Shown here: in pieces, positions 5,947-6,949 of the stretch
How the letters are laid out: every line of letters begins with the position of its first letter
Numbering within the stretch: position 1 is the stretch's first letter
Source: Chloroflexota bacterium
Lineage (GTDB): Bacteria > Chloroflexota > Dehalococcoidia > Lucifugimonadales > Lucifugimonadaceae
NCBI GenBank assembly: GCA_016210435.1
Contig: JACQUF010000412.1
Location: 1 to 6,949 of the forward strand
Length of the DNA stretch: 6,949 nucleotides
Direction: 5' to 3'
Program-made: the position numbers and the translations under genes
The notes under the pieces: model-generated
What the model was told of the DNA's origin: nothing
What the model saw: only the letters and a program-made list of their open reading frames with translations
The model's database searches: none

Positions 5947-6949
5947 AACCCTTGCCAATCTTGCCCACCAGCGTGATCGGTAGCCACGGCCTGCCCGGCT
6001 GGGTATACGCGGCGCTGGAAATGATCGACGCGGGACGGTTTGGCCCGACAGACGAGCGGGAGCTTCTGGACGACGCGGTGAATCTGGCCATCCGCGATCA
6101 GGAACGCGCGGGCGTCGACATCGTTTCGGACGGCGAAATGCGTCGCTGGAAGTTCGTCCAGAGCTTCTACCGGCGCATGACCGGCCTCCAGTCACAGGGA
6201 CCGCTGCGCAAGCTCGGCCCGGAAGGCTACGACAGCGTGCCGCGGTACCAGGCGGTCGAGCGAATCAAGGTTCCGCATGGCCTGGGCATCGTCGAAGAAT
6301 TCACCTACGCCCGCCGCCAGGCCACTCACCGAATAAAGGCGACCTGCCCCGGGCCCGTGACCATCTCCATCCACATCCGGGAACGCCCGAGCGTGTACAA
6401 GGACCGGCTCGAGCTCGCCAACGAGTTCGTCGATGTAATCAATGCCGAGTTGAAGGCGCTTGTGGAAGCCGGCGCCGATTACGTCCAGATCGATGAGCCG
6501 TCCCATTCGATCATCGGGGGGTCTGCAAAAGACTATGTAGACCTCTTCAACCGCACCGTGAAGGGCGTAAAAGCCCGAATCGCGTTGCATATCTGCTTCG
6601 GCAACCTGGCGAGCCGCGCTCGATTTGAACGCACCTACGAATCTCTGTTCCCGGCAATCATGGACGCGGAAGCGGATGAACTCGTGTTCGAATTTGCCAA
6701 CCGGGAGCTTCGAGAACTCAAGCTGTGCGCAAAGATCACCGAGAAGTTCGATATCGGCGCCGGGGTGGTCGATGTCAAGAGTTTCTTCCAGGAGCCGCCC
6801 GACCTGATCGCCGGTCGAATCCGGCAGTTACTCAAGTACGCACCGGCCGACAAGGCGCGCATTGTGCCGGATTGCGGGTTTTTCACCGTCCCCCGCTGGC
6901 TAAGCGTTTCCAAGCTGACGAACATGGTCGCAGGAACGCGCATCGTGCG
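5937..6949 (+). CDS. Stand-alone MetE catalytic-domain protein (cobalamin-independent methionine synthase II family), 3' end outside window
   Basis: This resembles only the C-terminal catalytic barrel of MetE, which moves a methyl group to homocysteine. The full enzyme has about 750 residues; this one has 337 codons in the window and lacks the N-terminal barrel. All four zinc ligands are visible: H218 and C220 in HICFGN, E252 in FEFANRE and C313 in PDCGF. E67 in SDGE and D186 in QIDEP match residues that bind the amino acid. LPTSVIGSHGLPGW at 9-22 is the family N-terminus. The region after PDCGF lines up with the MetE C-terminus, so only a few residues should be missing. GTG 5937 is preferred, with GGGAG 11 bases upstream; TTG 5952 or 5961 are possible. 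Stand-alone core MetE proteins can use methyl donors other than the folate of full MetE, and related zinc enzymes alkylate other thiols, so the substrate is uncertain. It is divergent from the flavoprotein operon. Confidence 0.9.
   Translation, partial: MYTQPLPILPTSVIGSHGLPGWVYAALEMIDAGRFGPTDERELLDDAVNLAIRDQERAGVDIVSDGEMRRWKFVQSFYRRMTGLQSQGPLRKLGPEGYDSVPRYQAVERIKVPHGLGIVEEFTYARRQATHRIKATCPGPVTISIHIRERPSVYKDRLELANEFVDVINAELKALVEAGADYVQIDEPSHSIIGGSAKDYVDLFNRTVKGVKARIALHICFGNLASRARFERTYESLFPAIMDAEADELVFEFANRELRELKLCAKITEKFDIGAGVVDVKSFFQEPPDLIAGRIRQLLKYAPADKARIVPDCGFFTVPRWLSVSKLTNMVAGTRIV

Noticed and set aside
5777..5983. Plus-strand frame of 68 codons across the divergent intergenic region
   Set aside because: It has no ribosome site or recognisable domain, and it overlaps the better-supported MetE-like start in another frame.
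1..6949. CRISPR array, tRNA, rRNA, insertion sequence or prophage genes
   Set aside because: Reading through found no regularly spaced direct repeats, no tRNA-like cloverleaf, no transposase or integrase motifs and no target-site duplications.

Overview
This is a GC-rich window (about 60-67% G+C in sampled blocks of the larger genes) with bacterial gene density. Short intergenic gaps, Shine-Dalgarno-type start sites and a dispersed-repeat hairpin of a kind common in proteobacteria suggest a proteobacterium, possibly an alphaproteobacterium. No taxonomic marker gene is present, so this is inference.

Layout: (1) 151-2442, plus strand, the molybdenum-binding large subunit of a xanthine dehydrogenase/CO dehydrogenase-family hydroxylase. 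(2) 2443-2633, a convergent gap with a terminator-like hairpin and a repeat-like GC-rich hairpin. (3) 5778 down to 2634, minus strand, five collinear genes: a 69-residue PepSY-like protein, a HEPN/PaREP1-like helical protein, a sulfide:quinone oxidoreductase/flavocytochrome c sulfide dehydrogenase-type flavoprotein, a dienelactone hydrolase-family hydrolase and a small cupin. The first two overlap by 4 bases (ATGA), the third follows after 37 bases, and the last two are 10 bases apart. A 102-base gap between the flavoprotein and the hydrolase could hold a second promoter. (4) 5779-5936, a divergent intergenic region with a perfect 7+7 inverted repeat. (5) 5937 to the window edge, plus strand, an almost complete stand-alone MetE catalytic-domain protein with all four zinc ligands. 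It starts at GTG and runs off the right edge.

How the genes may work together: the minus-strand cluster combines a sulfur-type flavoprotein with two small partner proteins of unknown role, and is divergent from a thiol methyltransferase-type enzyme, so a link to sulfur metabolism is possible. The hydroxylase, hydrolase and cupin are typical of catabolism of aromatic or heterocyclic compounds, but no complete pathway can be read. The most unusual part is the PepSY-like/HEPN/flavoprotein block, whose first two genes are lower in G+C (about 50% and 56% in hand-counted 180-base samples) than their surroundings.
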